DNA from: Amyelois transitella
Taxonomy: Eukaryota > Arthropoda > Insecta > Lepidoptera > Pyralidae
Reading direction: 5' to 3'
Length of the DNA: 64,000 nt
Assembly: GCF_032362555.1 (NCBI RefSeq)
Contig: NC_083529.1
Coordinates: forward strand, 1,054,001 to 1,118,000
The notes beneath the pieces are model-generated. The model saw nothing but the letters and a program-made list of their open reading frames with translations. It did no database searches and was not told where the DNA came from. This document shows positions 61,680 to 64,000 of this stretch, one piece after another. The position numbers and the translations under genes were made by a program. Positions within the stretch are counted from its first letter, which is position 1. Each line of letters starts with the position of its first letter.

Positions 61680-62560
61680 AAAGAATTTGCGAGAATCCCA
61701 ACTCCTCTTCTCCTTCCCATGGATGTCGTTAAAGAAGACTAAGGGAAAGGCTTACCTGAGTCATCTAGTATCAAAGTCCGCTAAAATGCTGTTTCAAAAA
61801 TTTAAGGAATATATAAAAAACGTTTTTTTTGTATTAAATTTACCACTTAGACAAAAAATACTAGCAGGTTTTGTGGATTTTACTCTGGTAATACGGGAAC
61901 TAATCTAATTATTTGGAAATGCATGTTATAATTTTAAATATAACGTAAAATATTTTCATTATGGCGTATTTTGCTACGAACAATCAATTTAAAGGGAGTT
62001 TGAAACAAACGTCAAGAATTTTAGAGGGATTTGTTGCAAACAGGGACTAGAAATAAAAAGCGTTATGCAATACGGACAAGACAGTAAGTGAATAATATTT
62101 TGGTTTTAAAAATAAAACAAAATAATTAATAAAACAAAATAATTAATAAAATATTAGCAGTTTTATTACTATCATTGGAAAAAGCAGGTAAAAGCATTAA
62201 TGTGAATGGATTATGTCAGGTAGTACATACCACGCATTATTCGATTTTATTCCATTGTTTATTATCAGATTAATTTTCAAGAAGCGTGGACCGTCATACG
62301 CATCATTATATCATTTATTTTTTACTAAACAGTATTCAATACTAAGTACGAAGTCGGTAGTTAATTTAACAATCCTTAAACGTTAAATATCAGGTTGATA
62401 TTAAAATTAAATGTGAATATTAAAACTAAATATAATGAAGGTACTTTATAAGTACGTGTTGACTGAAAAATTAATTTACCTACAATATGTAACTATACTA
62501 ATTACTCATTTTGCATAACACCATCAAAGCACTTTGAAAGTAGTTTTACAGTAACTTTTT
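61680..62560. other. Intergenic, nothing recognised
   Basis: AT-rich. An R1-like scrap ('cccatggatgtcgttaaaga') is near 61720. The 15-bp text 'aaaacaaaataatta' is duplicated at about 62115-62148. Confidence 0.4.
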
Positions 62561-62562
62561 AC

Positions 62563-62670
62563 CTACAGTTTTCGAGTTTCCTTAGTGCGTTTCCATGAAG
62601 GAATGTCGCGTAGTTTCTTCCGCGCTTCCTTAGGATCACATTTTTGCACAAATTGAACTAAATTCTCCAT
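62563..62670 (-). CDS. Possible first coding exon of an unidentified gene
   Basis: A minus-strand ATG at 62670 opens a frame of 35 codons with protein-like text (MENLVQFVQKC..., ...ARKKLRDIPSWKRTKETRKL) before TAG. A donor-like sequence overlaps the end (AAACT/GTAGGT or CTGTAG/GTAAAA). It could therefore be a first exon whose next exon lies at lower coordinates in or before the window, or a complete very small protein. A short GC-richer block with CACGTGATC lies about 85 bp upstream. I do not recognise the product and found no matching second exon. Confidence 0.3.
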   Translation of the reverse strand: MENLVQFVQKCDPKEARKKLRDIPSWKRTKETRKL

Positions 62671-62999
62671 GTTTTCTTATTAAAAACAATAAAAAACCGG
62701 AGCAACCTTTTAACTGAGATAAAAAAACTGCCATACTGTTTTGAATGACACGTGATCACAATACCGCGCTGTCATTGGCTAATTTCTTTTTAGCGGATTC
62801 TGAAGTAAACAACACGTATTTTAGCGGGATTTGCAATGAAGGTAAAGTTTTGAGTGCAAATTTCTAAAGGTTTTGCCAGGTTTTAATGAGAAATGATAAT
62901 GACATCATAAAAAGAATACGTACTGGCGCCATTTTTATCTATTACCTCAATTTTTATGAAAAAGTCTTTTAGCGGACTTTGAAACTAGACGCCTCACCT

Positions 63000-63150
63000 A
63001 TAAACTTGGGATTATTCTTTTTTGGCGATAAGCTAGCAACCTGTCACTATTTGAATCTCAATTCCAGACAGCTGTGCGTGGCCTATCAGTCTTTTCAAGA
63101 CTGTAGATTCTGTCTACCATGCAAGGGATATAGACGTGATTATATGTATG
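63000..63150 (-). repeat. R1 fragment
   Basis: 'ataaacttgggattattctt' to 'ggatatagacgtgattatat'. Confidence 0.75.
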
Positions 63151-63204
63151 TATTACAGAGCGCTACCACAGGAAGAAGGAACTATGTTTCCGAAACGTCC
63201 ACTA

Positions 63205-63445
63205 ATAGGTAGCGGGAACGATAGTTCGGGCTCGACCGCCACAGAGGGAAGATCTTCCGCCAGGCTAGGTGTTATGCCTGGGGAACCGCGGCTCCGACGA
63301 TTTTGCGTCGGAAGTTGTAACTATATATCCTCAAATCCGTGAAATCTTTGCTTGCGCGATTAAGACTTTTCGCTGTTTTTGACTGATAACGTTGCGTGAA
63401 TTTATTTTTGTTGCGGCGTATAGATGTTGCCACAAAGCTATTATT
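63205..63445 (+). repeat. R6 repeat
   Basis: 'gtagcgggaacgatagttcg', 'gatcttccgccaggctaggt', 'tctttgcttgcgcgattaag' to 'gttgcggcgtatagatgttg'. Confidence 0.75.
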
Positions 63446-64000
63446 AATTTGTCAAGATCATTTAATATGTGCTATTAACTTGCTTTAATACGTTAGTGTC
63501 AAGATAATCGGTTGGAATGACTATAGATCAGCTAATACCTACGTGACTTGACCCGTGTCTAATCAAGCACCTTTTATTTATTTATTTATTTGGAAGACCA
63601 ACAACCGTTTACAAAAAATAGCGCCACATATGTATAACAAATGGTCAATTATTGGTCCTCACAGATACAAAACACTAATACAATAAAAAAAAGTAACATC
63701 AATCTCTAAACAATCAACAATAACAATTTATGAGTTAACGTCTAGTTACTAATTTTAAAAGAACTTAATTCTATCACCAGTTAAATATATACATATTATT
63801 GTAATATCATCCCAGGTTATTCTTTTATCTTTTTAAATGTGTGGAAAGAATGGTGGTAATCCACACACACTAAAAATAAGTGTCAGTTTAAAAAAAAAGG
63901 AATTCATCACAATTCATCATTCATTATCGTTCTCTCAAAATCATTAACAATAATCCTTCAGGTACATTTATACAACCAATCTTGATCTTTGATAGCTGGT
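63446..64000. other. AT-rich end of window, no gene seen
   Basis: Contains (ttta)n near 63570 followed by 'ggaagaccaacaaccgttta', possibly another LINE end. Nothing else recognised. Confidence 0.4.

Overview
The window looks like a piece of a lepidopteran (moth or butterfly) nuclear chromosome. It is AT-rich, its genes have many introns, and the introns are full of dispersed repeats typical of moths: tRNA-derived SINEs, ends of an RTE-like LINE, elements carrying a 'cgacttcgtccgcg' motif, and a short-LTR Ty3/gypsy element resembling the mag lineage first described in Bombyx. Species and repeat-lineage names are inferred from sequence character and from memory of the families, not from a search.

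Layout. Positions 1-4.9 kb hold no convincing host gene: one decayed LINE 3' end, one unidentified open frame and a perfect 48-nt palindrome. Positions 4963-24055 (+) hold a 21-exon gene for the inner centromere protein INCENP; spliced by hand it stays in frame for 913 residues. Convergent with it, 35883-27277 (-) encodes the mitochondrial ATP synthase gamma subunit (6 coding exons, 295 aa). One of its introns carries a 4.8-kb LTR retrotransposon (28791-33593) with identical 89-bp LTRs, a 5-bp target-site duplication and one intact 1349-codon gag-pol frame. Head-to-head with the ATP synthase gene is a small acidic protein gene at 36954-37184 (+). Positions 53652-39262 (-) hold the V-type ATPase subunit C gene (Vha44; 11 coding exons, 385 aa), with a candidate extra cassette exon at 47349-47573 and an 18-bp minisatellite of about 850 bp touching one splice donor. 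Head-to-head with Vha44, 54826-57199 (+) encodes mitochondrial ribosomal protein L24 (6 exons, 253 aa). The last 6.8 kb is mostly repeats, plus one possible first exon at 62670-62563 (-).

The host genes are housekeeping genes of cell division, mitochondrial ATP synthesis and translation, and vacuolar proton pumping. Two pairs (ATP synthase gamma with the small gene, Vha44 with mRpL24) are divergent and could share promoters. There is no sign of a cluster-level system. The items most worth a second look are a TGACCT half-site array with 9/10-bp spacing in an INCENP intron (19428-19633), the in-frame candidate cassette exon of Vha44, the very young LTR element, and the minisatellite at a Vha44 splice donor.

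All exon coordinates come from hand reading of GT..AG sites with reading-frame checks; repeat boundaries are good to about 10-20 bp. Repeat families are labelled R1-R8 here because I cannot name most of them with certainty.
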